Shown here: positions 9,020 to 16,439 of the stretch, piece by piece | Position numbering within the stretch: the stretch's first letter is position 1 | Layout: each line of letters begins with the position of its first letter | Origin: Alphaproteobacteria bacterium UBA4588 | Lineage (GTDB): Bacteria; Pseudomonadota; Alphaproteobacteria; Puniceispirillales; Puniceispirillaceae | NCBI GenBank assembly: GCA_949529445.1 | Contig: CATISA010000032.1 | Span: 1-55,072 of the forward strand | DNA: 55,072 nt | Direction: 5' to 3' | Notes under the pieces: model-generated | Told to the model about the DNA's origin: nothing | The model's database searches: none | Seen by the model: the letters and a program-made list of their open reading frames with translations, nothing else | Made by a program: the position numbers and the translations under genes

Positions 9020-10819
9020 ATGAGAATGGCACAGAGCAGCCAGTCGCTTTCGGGTGCTATATGGCATAAGGCGCCCTCTCTCCTATCAGAGGTGCAAACA
9101 CAGCGGATGGCCCAGCATTTACGACAGGCACATAGCGTCCCTCTTGCGATTGCGATGCATCTGGCACGTATAGGCGTTACATCAGACACACTAGATGATT
9201 TTCTTGAGCCGCGTTTGCGCAATCTACTGCCTGACCCCTTGGTTATGTGCGATGCAGATAAGGCAATTAGCCGTATTTGTGATGCGATTCAAGATGGTCA
9301 TCCCATCGGTCTTTTTGGTGATTATGATGTTGATGGTGCCTGCTCAGCCGCCCTGTTCAGGCAGGTTCTTGGGCAGTTTGACATTCCTGTTTATTGCCAT
9401 ATTCCTGACCGCTTTTCTGAGGGCTATGGGCCAAATATCGCGGCCCTTCAAAAATTAAAAGAGAAGGGCGCGCGCCTTATCATCACAGTTGATTGCGGTA
9501 TTACCGCCCATGAACCTCTGGCAGAAGCCGCAGCGCAGAATATGGATATTCTGGTCATCGACCATCACAAAGCGGGTCCAACCTTGCCGATTGCAACAGC
9601 CGTTGTGAACCCAAACAGGCTGGATGATGATAGTCAACTTGGCTATCTGTGTGCTGCAGGAGTTTGTTTTCTGTTGCTTGCAGGCGTGATGCGGGAATGT
9701 CGGGTACGCCAAATTACACCGCCATCAGGCACAATGCCAGACCTACTGACCTTGCTTGATATAGTGGGGCTTGCAACAGTGTGTGATGTTGTCCCATTGC
9801 AGGATATTAATAGGGTGTTTGTGAAGCAGGGATTAAAAATACTCGCGACCCGCCAGAATATTGGTTTGCGGCATTTATGCGATGTTGCCGGACTTGCTAC
9901 TTCGCCAACCACTCATACGCTTGGGTTTCTGCTCGGTCCGCGCATTAATGCAGGGGGGCGACTTGGTCAGTCCGATCTTGGGATACAATTGCTGACAGCA
10001 CAAGATGCTGATATTGCCGGCTCTCTTGCTATCAGGCTAGATGAATTGAATGGTGAAAGACGCGCAACCGAACAGGCTGTTCAATTACAGGCAGAAGCAT
10101 TAGCAGAAGAGCTGCTGACAGAAGATTCTGCACGGTCGGTTTTAGTCCTGTCTGGGGAGGGCTGGCATGAGGGTGTTATTGGCATTGTTGCGGGCAGATT
10201 GAAGGATAAATATAACCGGCCAGTCATTGTGATTGCTTTTGATAAAGAAGGCAGAGGCAAGGGATCTAGCCGGGGTGTGCCGGGCTTGTCATTGGGTGAT
10301 ATTATACAGGCAGCGCGGCAAGAAGGCCTGTTATTATCTGGTGGCGGGCATGATATGGCGGCAGGATTATCGTTGCATCGCGATAAACTCTCTGCATTCA
10401 CTAATTTTATTACCCAGCGGGCCCGTGCAGCCTTTGGTGATGCGCCACCAGCACGGTCTTTTGTTGCCTCACACACTTTGTCAGTGGCTGGATGTACATC
10501 AGAGATTACTGACTGGTTAGAAAAGGTAGGTCCTTTTGGCGCGGGTCATCCAGAACCACGCTTTATTATCACGCATTGCCAGTTAAAAAATCTGCGGTGG
10601 GTTGGTTCTGAAAAACAACACCTTTCTGTTCAGTTGGATGACAAAACGGCTCGTCCGCTCCCTGCCATCTGTTTTTCAGCCGCAACCACGCCCCTTGGCA
10701 GGGCGCTGGTAGCAAACCCTGACCCAGGCCCAGTCTCAGTTTTAGGTAGGGTGAGGGTCGATAATTTTCGTGGCGGCGGCGCTGTCCAGCTCCATATTGA
10801 AGATATCGCTATTGGCTAG
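9020..10819 (+). CDS. recJ: Single-stranded-DNA-specific exonuclease RecJ
   Basis: 5'-3' ssDNA exonuclease of recombination and mismatch repair. 599 residues from the ATG at 9020. Motifs in order: DYDVDGACSA (~100) and DCGIT then DHHKAG (~180) of the DHH phosphoesterase domain; GGRLGQSDLG; then the DHHA1 region with GSSRGVPG and SGGGHDMAAG (~440), and a C-terminal OB-fold-like region. A strong Shine-Dalgarno AAGGAGG (9002-9008) sits 11 bases before ATG 9020; the in-frame GTG at 9008 overlaps that site and is unlikely, and ATG 9026 is an alternative. Probably co-transcribed with hom. Confidence 0.95.
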   Translation: MRMAQSSQSLSGAIWHKAPSLLSEVQTQRMAQHLRQAHSVPLAIAMHLARIGVTSDTLDDFLEPRLRNLLPDPLVMCDADKAISRICDAIQDGHPIGLFGDYDVDGACSAALFRQVLGQFDIPVYCHIPDRFSEGYGPNIAALQKLKEKGARLIITVDCGITAHEPLAEAAAQNMDILVIDHHKAGPTLPIATAVVNPNRLDDDSQLGYLCAAGVCFLLLAGVMRECRVRQITPPSGTMPDLLTLLDIVGLATVCDVVPLQDINRVFVKQGLKILATRQNIGLRHLCDVAGLATSPTTHTLGFLLGPRINAGGRLGQSDLGIQLLTAQDADIAGSLAIRLDELNGERRATEQAVQLQAEALAEELLTEDSARSVLVLSGEGWHEGVIGIVAGRLKDKYNRPVIVIAFDKEGRGKGSSRGVPGLSLGDIIQAARQEGLLLSGGGHDMAAGLSLHRDKLSAFTNFITQRARAAFGDAPPARSFVASHTLSVAGCTSEITDWLEKVGPFGAGHPEPRFIITHCQLKNLRWVGSEKQHLSVQLDDKTARPLPAICFSAATTPLGRALVANPDPGPVSVLGRVRVDNFRGGGAVQLHIEDIAIG

Positions 10820-10877
10820 CAGAAATGACGAAATAACCGATTTTTCATCCCTGATGTGTTTTTGGTAATTAGCAGGG

Positions 10878-10906
10878 TTGATTTTCGCTTCTGTTTTGAT
10901 TAGTTA
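10878..10906 (+). promoter_or_regulatory. Possible promoter of tRNA-Glu
   Basis: TTGATT (10878-10883) and TAGTTA (10901-10906) with a 17-base spacer, ending 16 bases before the mature tRNA 5' end. Geometry fits a housekeeping promoter, but the -10 match is poor. Inference only. Confidence 0.3.
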
Positions 10907-10922
10907 TGCGATCACTTACTGC

Positions 10923-10998
10923 GTCCCGTTCGTCTAGTGGTTCAGGACACCGCCCTTTCACGGCGGCAACACGGGTTCGAATCCCGTACGGGATGCCA
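10923..10998 (+). tRNA. tRNA-Glu (anticodon TTC)
   Basis: Complete 76-base cloverleaf including an encoded CCA. The 7-base acceptor stem is GTCCCGT with ACGGGAT (a G-U pair at the end), the anticodon stem-loop reads CCGCC CTTTCAC GGCGG with anticodon TTC, and the T arm is ACGGG TTCGAAT CCCGT. Its 3' part from 10950 is repeated at 14285, marking it as the probable integration target of the TRAP cassette that follows. Confidence 0.97.
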
Positions 10999-11038
10999 CT
11001 TAACTTTAGTTAATATATTCATACATCTAACAAGCCCT

Positions 11039-11067
11039 CAGCCTCTGGTTTGGGGGCTGTTTGTTTG
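11039..11067 (+). terminator. Probable intrinsic terminator after tRNA-Glu
   Basis: Stem CAGCCTC (11039-11045) with GGGGCTG (11053-11059), one G-T wobble, 7-base loop, followed by an interrupted T-rich tract (TTTGTTTGTGTTTGTT). It lies 40 bases after the tRNA. Confidence 0.55.
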
Positions 11068-11157
11068 TGTTTGTTATAGTTTTTCTTGCTCTAAATTTCC
11101 AATGTTTTGAGACTGTTATTGTAAATTCAAGAAAAACGATATTTGTATGTCCTCAAG

Positions 11158-11180
11158 GGCGGCAACACGAGTTGGAACTC
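11158..11180 (+). repeat. Degenerate third copy of tRNA-Glu T-arm region
   Basis: GGCGGCAACACG followed by AGTTGGAACTC matches the tRNA-Glu segment around its variable loop and T arm in 19 of 23 positions. It lies 24 bases from the dctM stop codon and may mark an older attachment site or an internal boundary of the cassette. Confidence 0.4.
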
Positions 11181-11203
11181 TATCTCAGAGAGGATGGCCG
11201 TGA

Positions 11204-12475
11204 TTAATGGCGCAAGAGTGAGGGTAGCCAGGTTGAAGCTTCGGGAATTAGAATCATAATAATTCCATAAAAAATACCAACACCGACAAATAGAGGCACC
11301 TCTCGAAAAGCTTTTGCTGGATTTTCTTGGATGACGCTTGCGCTTGTATAGATACCAACACAAACTGGAGGTGTAATCATACCAATCCCTGCAAAGGCAA
11401 CAAAAACTACGTAGAGATGAAGCAAACTTTCGTCGAAGGATAATGTGATTGCTGCAAAAATGGGAACAGTAAGGTAGAATACTGGAACAATTTCGATGAA
11501 TGTACCAAGCAGCAAACAAGTGACTGCAAGAGCTACCCAAAACAGCGCAAAAGTCGCACCCATTTCTGTGAAGTAACTTACGATTTGTTGCGGTATTTGA
11601 CTGTAAGTTAGAACAACGCTTAGGAAAGTTGCGGTAGCGATTATTGCAAAAATGATCGCTGTAATTGTTGCTGTTTCTCGTAATGCAAGAATTAATGATT
11701 TAAGTGTTAGTTCTCGATAGATGAGAAAACCCATAAAAATCGCCCAAATACCAGCTACTGCTGCAGATTCTGAGGGGGTAAGCAAGCCTGCATAAATTCC
11801 TCCTAAAATTATAACTGGTGTTAGCAGTCCAGGAAGTGCCGCTAAAAAACACCGCCATCTCTCTGCTGCTGATGCTGGTTCCGGGTTTCGAATGTTTCGA
11901 CATTTTATAAGAACAACTAGTACCATTAATAATAATAAAATAAGTCCGGGTATAACACCTGCCGCAAAGGTTTGGGAAACGGGGACATTTGTTAATGCAC
12001 TAAACAATATAGCCGCATTAGATGGAGGTATGAGAGCTTCAAGAAGAGCCGCAGAAGCTGCTAGGACAATGACAAATGGTTTTGGATAGCCTTGTTCAAG
12101 CATTTTAGGCATCATAATGGTGCCGACTGCTGTGATGGCAGCAAGTATAGACCCACAAAAGGCAGCAAAGAACCCCATCGCTATTACCATAGCAATACCA
12201 AGCCCTCCAGGCCAATGTCCAACAAGTGCTGTTGCAAAGTCCACTAGGCGTTTTGCAGCTCCACCTCTTAACATAGCCATTCCGGCAAAGATGAATAATG
12301 GAACCGCAACTAGTACATGCTTTGTCATAGCGCCAAAAGATACCTGAATCAGAGTAGACCACGGCAAACCAAGGCCGAAAATTGCTGCTGCTGAGCTGCC
12401 TATTCCAAAGACTAAAAATATAGGTACCGATAGAATTAGAAGTATGAGTGATGAAAAAATTGCAAGACTGTACAT
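11204..12475 (-). CDS. dctM: TRAP transporter large permease subunit (DctM type)
   Basis: The ion-coupled membrane channel of a tripartite ATP-independent periplasmic transporter for organic acids or similar solutes. 423 residues and almost wholly hydrophobic, with about 12 predicted membrane segments. DctM signatures include MLRGGAAKRLVDFA, GGLGIAMVIAMGFFAAFCGS, ALIPPSN and FAGIGMITPPVCVG. It follows dctQ by 6 bases, and dctP-dctQ-dctM form one minus-strand operon. The substrate cannot be deduced. The gene ends 24 bases from a degenerate tRNA-Glu repeat, at the edge of the proposed cassette. Confidence 0.92.
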   Translation of the reverse strand: MYSLAIFSSLILLILSVPIFLVFGIGSSAAAIFGLGLPWSTLIQVSFGAMTKHVLVAVPLFIFAGMAMLRGGAAKRLVDFATALVGHWPGGLGIAMVIAMGFFAAFCGSILAAITAVGTIMMPKMLEQGYPKPFVIVLAASAALLEALIPPSNAAILFSALTNVPVSQTFAAGVIPGLILLLLMVLVVLIKCRNIRNPEPASAAERWRCFLAALPGLLTPVIILGGIYAGLLTPSESAAVAGIWAIFMGFLIYRELTLKSLILALRETATITAIIFAIIATATFLSVVLTYSQIPQQIVSYFTEMGATFALFWVALAVTCLLLGTFIEIVPVFYLTVPIFAAITLSFDESLLHLYVVFVAFAGIGMITPPVCVGIYTSASVIQENPAKAFREVPLFVGVGIFYGIIMILIPEASTWLPSLLRH

Positions 12476-12481
12476 TAATTA

Positions 12482-12994
12482 TTACCCTCTCAAAGCTTGC
12501 AAATTTATCAATTCAGCAAGAATGAGTTCAACTGAGAAAAGTGCTAAAATTCCAAATCCAGTTGGAAAGGCAAGATATACCCACCAAATAGGAATCTCGA
12601 TTTCGAGTTCCATAGTTTGACCCAACATGAAATATAAATTTGTGGCTTCAAGCCCTGCAATTAAAAACACAATTGATGCTAAAAGGGCAATGAGTGCGAT
12701 TAGCAGCCTGAGCATTGATAACTGCCAATTTTTGAGGAAAATAGTCAATACATCTACTTTGATGTGGCCACCTGATTTTAGCAGGGGACCTAGAAGTGGA
12801 AACACTAACCAGCTTGATAACACTGGTGGTAGTTCGATAAACCAATCATAACCCGTTCCTGAAACATATCTGATTAGAGCACTTAAAAAAAGAGCGAGCA
12901 CCATATTTGCAACGATAAATATTGCAAGTGAATAAATGGCTTTTTCAAGCCATTTATTCGTTGTTGATATGAAGGAATGTGCTGCACTCAGCAC
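12482..12994 (-). CDS. dctQ: TRAP transporter small permease subunit (DctQ type)
   Basis: Small integral membrane subunit that pairs with DctM in TRAP transporters. 170 residues with four hydrophobic segments, around residues 20-42, 57-75, 96-118 and 138-160, the expected DctQ topology. The first ~17 residues are polar. It lies 36 bases after dctP and 6 bases before dctM on the minus strand. Identification rests on topology and operon position more than on strong motifs, as is normal for this divergent family. Confidence 0.87.
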   Translation of the reverse strand: MLSAAHSFISTTNKWLEKAIYSLAIFIVANMVLALFLSALIRYVSGTGYDWFIELPPVLSSWLVFPLLGPLLKSGGHIKVDVLTIFLKNWQLSMLRLLIALIALLASIVFLIAGLEATNLYFMLGQTMELEIEIPIWWVYLAFPTGFGILALFSVELILAELINLQALRG

Positions 12995-13030
12995 GGCTGA
13001 CCTCTGCCAAGTACAACATCACTCAAGAGA

Positions 13031-14050
13031 CTATTTGCTTGCATAGTTTTGAGCCTCAGAAAGTGTATCCTTATCAAACATATCTGCCATTGCAGGCATT
13101 ACTTTTTCTTGCATCAGTTTGTCAAACTTTGCTTTTTCGTCGCCGGAGAGTTCTGTAATTTTACCGCCACGCTCAACAAATTTTGTTAAGGTTTGCTCTC
13201 CAGCATTAAGGATCGTATTCGTTGAAATTGAACCAACCTCAGCACCAACAGTAAGAACGAGATTTCTTAGATCTTCAGGCAGGCTGCTCATCCAGTCCTT
13301 GTTTGCCATAATGTAGGCGTCAGCAAAATACTGATAGGGTTTTTGCCCATATGAAAGAAATTCCCACCAACTATATGCTTCAATTGAGCCAGGGGGGCTA
13401 TTGATGGTATCAATCATTCCAGTTTGGAGTGAAGTGTAGACCTCGCCAGTTGGCAATGAAACTGCATTTGCTTCTAGAGCCTTCCACATAGGCAATTCAC
13501 TTTTTAATAAGCGCCTTGCTTTTAAACCCTTCATGACATCGATGCCAGTTAACTCACGCGCACTGCTGAAAGTCATCACTGGACCCACTGGATTATACAT
13601 AATTAGCTGTGATTTACTCTTCGCTGTAATGTCATTCCAAATCGCTTGTCCTTTAGCAGAGTCTTTAAAAAATCCACGTTGTTGTTCATAAGACGAAAAT
13701 AGACCGGGGTATGACGCTACGTTGAAGTTTTTGTTTATTGGAGGAAAACTTACTACGCCAACCACTCCACCTAGCTCTACAGCTCCAGATGTTATTGCAC
13801 CTAAAACTTCACGAATACCAAATAGCTGCTTAGACGGGTAATATTCAATTTTTAGCCTTCCATCTGACCTTTTTGTGACCTCGTCTGCAAACATTTGTGC
13901 ATGAATTGAACTTTGGTGCGTTGGGCTCCAATGACCTGACATTCGCGCTATAATTTGTTCTGCGTTTGCTTGGAAAGAGGTCACCACAACAATTAACGCG
14001 GCTATAAGGGAAACTGGTCTTATTATGCCGTTACTAAGGTATTTCCACAT
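13031..14050 (-). CDS. dctP: TRAP transporter substrate-binding protein (DctP type)
   Basis: Periplasmic receptor that delivers solute to DctQM. 339 residues with an N-terminal Sec signal peptide ending near FQANA (~27-31). DctP-family features include LFGIREVLGAITSGAVELGGV and the downstream GLKARRL segment that contains the conserved Arg contacting substrate carboxylates in characterised DctP proteins, followed by TGEVYTSLQTGMIDTINSPP. First gene of the operon, with AGGAG about 9 bases upstream of the ATG. The conserved Arg suggests a carboxylated ligand; the identity is unknown. Confidence 0.93.
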   Translation of the reverse strand: MWKYLSNGIIRPVSLIAALIVVVTSFQANAEQIIARMSGHWSPTHQSSIHAQMFADEVTKRSDGRLKIEYYPSKQLFGIREVLGAITSGAVELGGVVGVVSFPPINKNFNVASYPGLFSSYEQQRGFFKDSAKGQAIWNDITAKSKSQLIMYNPVGPVMTFSSARELTGIDVMKGLKARRLLKSELPMWKALEANAVSLPTGEVYTSLQTGMIDTINSPPGSIEAYSWWEFLSYGQKPYQYFADAYIMANKDWMSSLPEDLRNLVLTVGAEVGSISTNTILNAGEQTLTKFVERGGKITELSGDEKAKFDKLMQEKVMPAMADMFDKDTLSEAQNYASK

Positions 14051-14092
14051 TTGATTTCTCCTGTCATCGTTCTCATTTTAATAAAACGTTAC

Positions 14093-14113
14093 AGCGAAAG
14101 CGCTCCAAGTCAA
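14093..14113 (-). promoter_or_regulatory. Possible dctP promoter with embedded inverted repeat
   Basis: Reading the minus strand, TTGACT (14113-14108) is a good -35 match. It is followed within 4 bases by the inverted repeat AGCG-CTTT-CGCT (14104-14093), and a poor -10 TAACGT follows after a 16-base spacer. A repressor site overlapping the promoter is a plausible reading; no regulator gene is nearby. Confidence 0.3.
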
Positions 14114-14284
14114 ATTCAGGAGTTTTTATTTCACAAAAGTTAAACTCTAAAATCAGTAACTGTTGCAATGTAAAAACCTAGGTGAGCTTTAAAAGTGGTC
14201 CAAGTTTCTGGCTGCCATGTGGTCTCACTGGCAACCAAAACACCCCATAAACTGCGAAAAAACACCCTCTAAAACTGCGTAAAT

Positions 14285-14344
14285 CCGCCCTTTCACGGCG
14301 GCAACACGGGTTCGAATCCCGCACGGTATGCCACTTCTCTTTAG
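14285..14344 (+). repeat. Displaced copy of the tRNA-Glu 3' half (candidate far attachment site)
   Basis: Repeats tRNA-Glu 10950-11009 from the anticodon stem through CCA and a few bases beyond, with four substitutions in 60 (first 37 identical). It has no 5' half (no acceptor 5' strand or D arm), so it is not a functional tRNA. Surrounding bases 14051-14467 show no ORF. Confidence 0.85.
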
Positions 14345-14467
14345 ATTGTGCTTTATTGTCTGTTCGCCCGCTTCACAATGCTGGCGTCTGGGGTAATGGG
14401 TTTATCTCGCTATTGCTCATGATCGATTTTTAGCGCTAGGATGCTTCCGATGAGCTGGTGTTTATGA

Positions 14468-15589
14468 ATGAAGAGAAATGTGATGACACATCCCCCATTG
14501 ACGACCTTAAATGAAAGCCTGCCATCAACAGTTCCATTTGTGGGACCTGAAACTCAGGAACGCCAACTAGAGCGGGAATTTCTGGCACGTATTGGCGCGA
14601 ATGAAAGTGTGTTCGGTCCATCGCCTCTGGTTTGCGAAGCAATTAAGCAGGAGGCTGGCGCAATTTGGCAGTATGGCGATCCAGAAAATTTTGATTTGAA
14701 AGTGGCTCTGGCACAAAAACATAAAGTTGATTTCAGCAATATCGTGATAGGCGAAGGGATAGATGGGCTACTTGGCTATTTGGTAAGGCTGTTTGTGACG
14801 AAAGATGTATCTGTTGTGACAACTGATGGTGCCTATCCAACATTCAATTATCATGTAATTGGATTTGGTGGCACACTTATTAAAGTCCCATTTTTACATG
14901 ATCATGAAGACCCATCAGCTATCATTAAAATGGCGCATGATACACAGGCTCGTCTGGTCTATGTCTCAAATCCCAACAATCCTATGGGCACATTTCATGG
15001 TCCTGAAATAATTCATAAAATGCTTCAGGACCTGCCTAAAGAATGTTTGCTATGTCTTGATGAGGCTTATGCAGATTTTGTTGAGGAGAGCGCGTTACCT
15101 GTATTTGATGCTAACCATCCACAGCTTATCCGGTTTCGCACATTTTCAAAAGCCTATGGGCTTGCTGGAGTAAGAGTTGGCTATGCCATCACAAACGCAT
15201 CGCTTTCAACAGCGTTTAATAAGGTAAGGAACCATTTCGGCGTGAATCGGTTGGCTCAGGTGGCAGTACTCGCCGCGTTGAGTGATACGGCTCACCTTGA
15301 AGCTGTGAAGGCACAAGTAAAGCACTCTCTGGCGCGCATTGCTGATATTGCGGCTGCCAATCACTGTAAAGCGATAGCTTCACGAACGAATTTTATTGCG
15401 ATAGATTGCATGAAGGATGGTGCATTTGCCCAGCGCGTTCTTGCCGTATTGATCAGCAAGGGTATGTTCGTGAGAATGCCGGCTGTTGCACCCCAAAATA
15501 GATGTATTAGGATATCTGCTGGCACCGAACAGCATCTAGATTTATTCGAAAAGATATTCCCTGAGGCTTTAAAGATTGCTGAACAATAA
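14468..15589 (+). CDS. hisC: Histidinol-phosphate aminotransferase-like PLP enzyme
   Basis: Class II aminotransferase, 373 residues, the HisC length. Visible features are the N-terminal ARIGANES substrate loop, the SNPNNPMGT motif, LDEAYADF around the PLP-ring Asp, the PLP lysine in FSKAYGLAGVRVGYA, and the C-terminal IRISAGT Arg. HisC normally interconverts histidinol phosphate and imidazole acetol phosphate, but HisC-like paralogues also act on aromatic or other amino acids, and no his genes are nearby. The downstream signal-less binding protein follows by 40 bases. The ATG at 14483 has an AAGAGA 7 bases upstream and is an equally good start. Confidence 0.85.
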   Translation: MKRNVMTHPPLTTLNESLPSTVPFVGPETQERQLEREFLARIGANESVFGPSPLVCEAIKQEAGAIWQYGDPENFDLKVALAQKHKVDFSNIVIGEGIDGLLGYLVRLFVTKDVSVVTTDGAYPTFNYHVIGFGGTLIKVPFLHDHEDPSAIIKMAHDTQARLVYVSNPNNPMGTFHGPEIIHKMLQDLPKECLLCLDEAYADFVEESALPVFDANHPQLIRFRTFSKAYGLAGVRVGYAITNASLSTAFNKVRNHFGVNRLAQVAVLAALSDTAHLEAVKAQVKHSLARIADIAAANHCKAIASRTNFIAIDCMKDGAFAQRVLAVLISKGMFVRMPAVAPQNRCIRISAGTEQHLDLFEKIFPEALKIAEQ

Positions 15590-15629
15590 GCAGGACTTAA
15601 CAAGCAGACTAAAATAAGGATAAACAGAT

Positions 15630-16355
15630 ATGAATGAGGCTATTCTGAGAGCGCTTGCGCCGTATGGTGAGCTTAGAGCTGCTATTAATATGAGTAATTT
15701 TTTGCTGGTATCGGGCCGCTCTGCTGATGATAGTCCTGATGGTCTTTCTCCCGACCTTGCAAAGGAAATTGCAACCCGCCTTGGTGTTCCCTGCCGCCTT
15801 ATACCATTTGAGGGGCCAGGTCAGCTCGCGGATGCTGTCGGACAGGATATTTGGGATATTGGCAATATCGCGCTTGAGCCGGAACGGGCCCAGACAATTG
15901 ATTTTAGCGCATCTTATATCAAGATAGATGCTAATTTTCTGGTGCGGGAGAACTCCGACATCAAGACTAACGCTGAGGTAAACAAACAAGGCATTGAAAT
16001 TATTCTCTATAACCGAAGCGCTTATGATTTATGGTTAAAAGAAAATTTCAGTCACCCAGATTATGTACGAGTCCCTTCGATCCAAGAGTCTCATAAAATG
16101 TTCTATGATGGCAAGGCAGATGTGCTGGCGAGCTTAAAACCGAGATTAGTAGATGAGTTAGCAAAAATAGCTGGTTATAGGATCATTGAACAGCCATTCA
16201 CCTCTATCCATCAATCGGTTGGCATTCAAAAGGGACATCCAGAGGCATTGGAATTTCTTAATAGTCTTATTGCTGACTTGAGTGGCAATGGATTTATTGA
16301 AAGATCATTGAAACGGCACGGTGTTGAAGAAAAGCTAAGCATGACTGTCTTCTAA
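15630..16355 (+). CDS. Family 3 solute-binding protein-like domain lacking a signal peptide
   Basis: 241 residues with the SBP_bac_3 fold pattern of amino-acid ABC binding proteins: the LRAAINMSNFLLV opening strand, GLSPDLAKEIATRLG, WDIGNIALEPERAQTIDFSASYI, and a late QSVGIQKGHPEALEFLN. The N terminus has no hydrophobic signal segment, so it is predicted to be cytoplasmic, unlike its transport relatives. AAGGA sits 10 bases before the ATG, supporting this start. It probably shares a transcript with the aminotransferase 40 bases upstream. A cytoplasmic ligand-binding or enzyme-like role is inference. Confidence 0.75.
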   Translation: MNEAILRALAPYGELRAAINMSNFLLVSGRSADDSPDGLSPDLAKEIATRLGVPCRLIPFEGPGQLADAVGQDIWDIGNIALEPERAQTIDFSASYIKIDANFLVRENSDIKTNAEVNKQGIEIILYNRSAYDLWLKENFSHPDYVRVPSIQESHKMFYDGKADVLASLKPRLVDELAKIAGYRIIEQPFTSIHQSVGIQKGHPEALEFLNSLIADLSGNGFIERSLKRHGVEEKLSMTVF

Positions 16356-16439
16356 CTTAAATCCTTATCGATTACTAAGTGAATGGAACAAATATTGCAT
16401 TTAAAAGTGTCGACTTACTTGTGCGCTGGAACATAAAAA

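Larger units (their letters stand above)
10950..14344. mobile_element. Candidate tRNA-Glu-bounded integrated cassette carrying a TRAP transporter
   Basis: The segment begins inside tRNA-Glu and ends at a second copy of the tRNA 3' half. Copies 10950-11009 and 14285-14344 match at 56 of 60 positions, with the first 37 identical. Identity starts exactly at the 5' side of the anticodon stem and runs past CCA, the classic shape of tyrosine-recombinase attachment sites. A third degenerate copy lies at 11158-11180, beside the dctM stop. Cargo is dctM, dctQ and dctP only; no integrase or other mobility gene is present. Integration and loss of the integrase, or mobilisation in trans, are inferred. 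Confidence 0.55.

Noticed and set aside
10999-14284. Integrase or transposase gene inside the TRAP cassette
   Set aside because: All sizeable ORFs there are the three TRAP genes or shadows; none has recombinase motifs.
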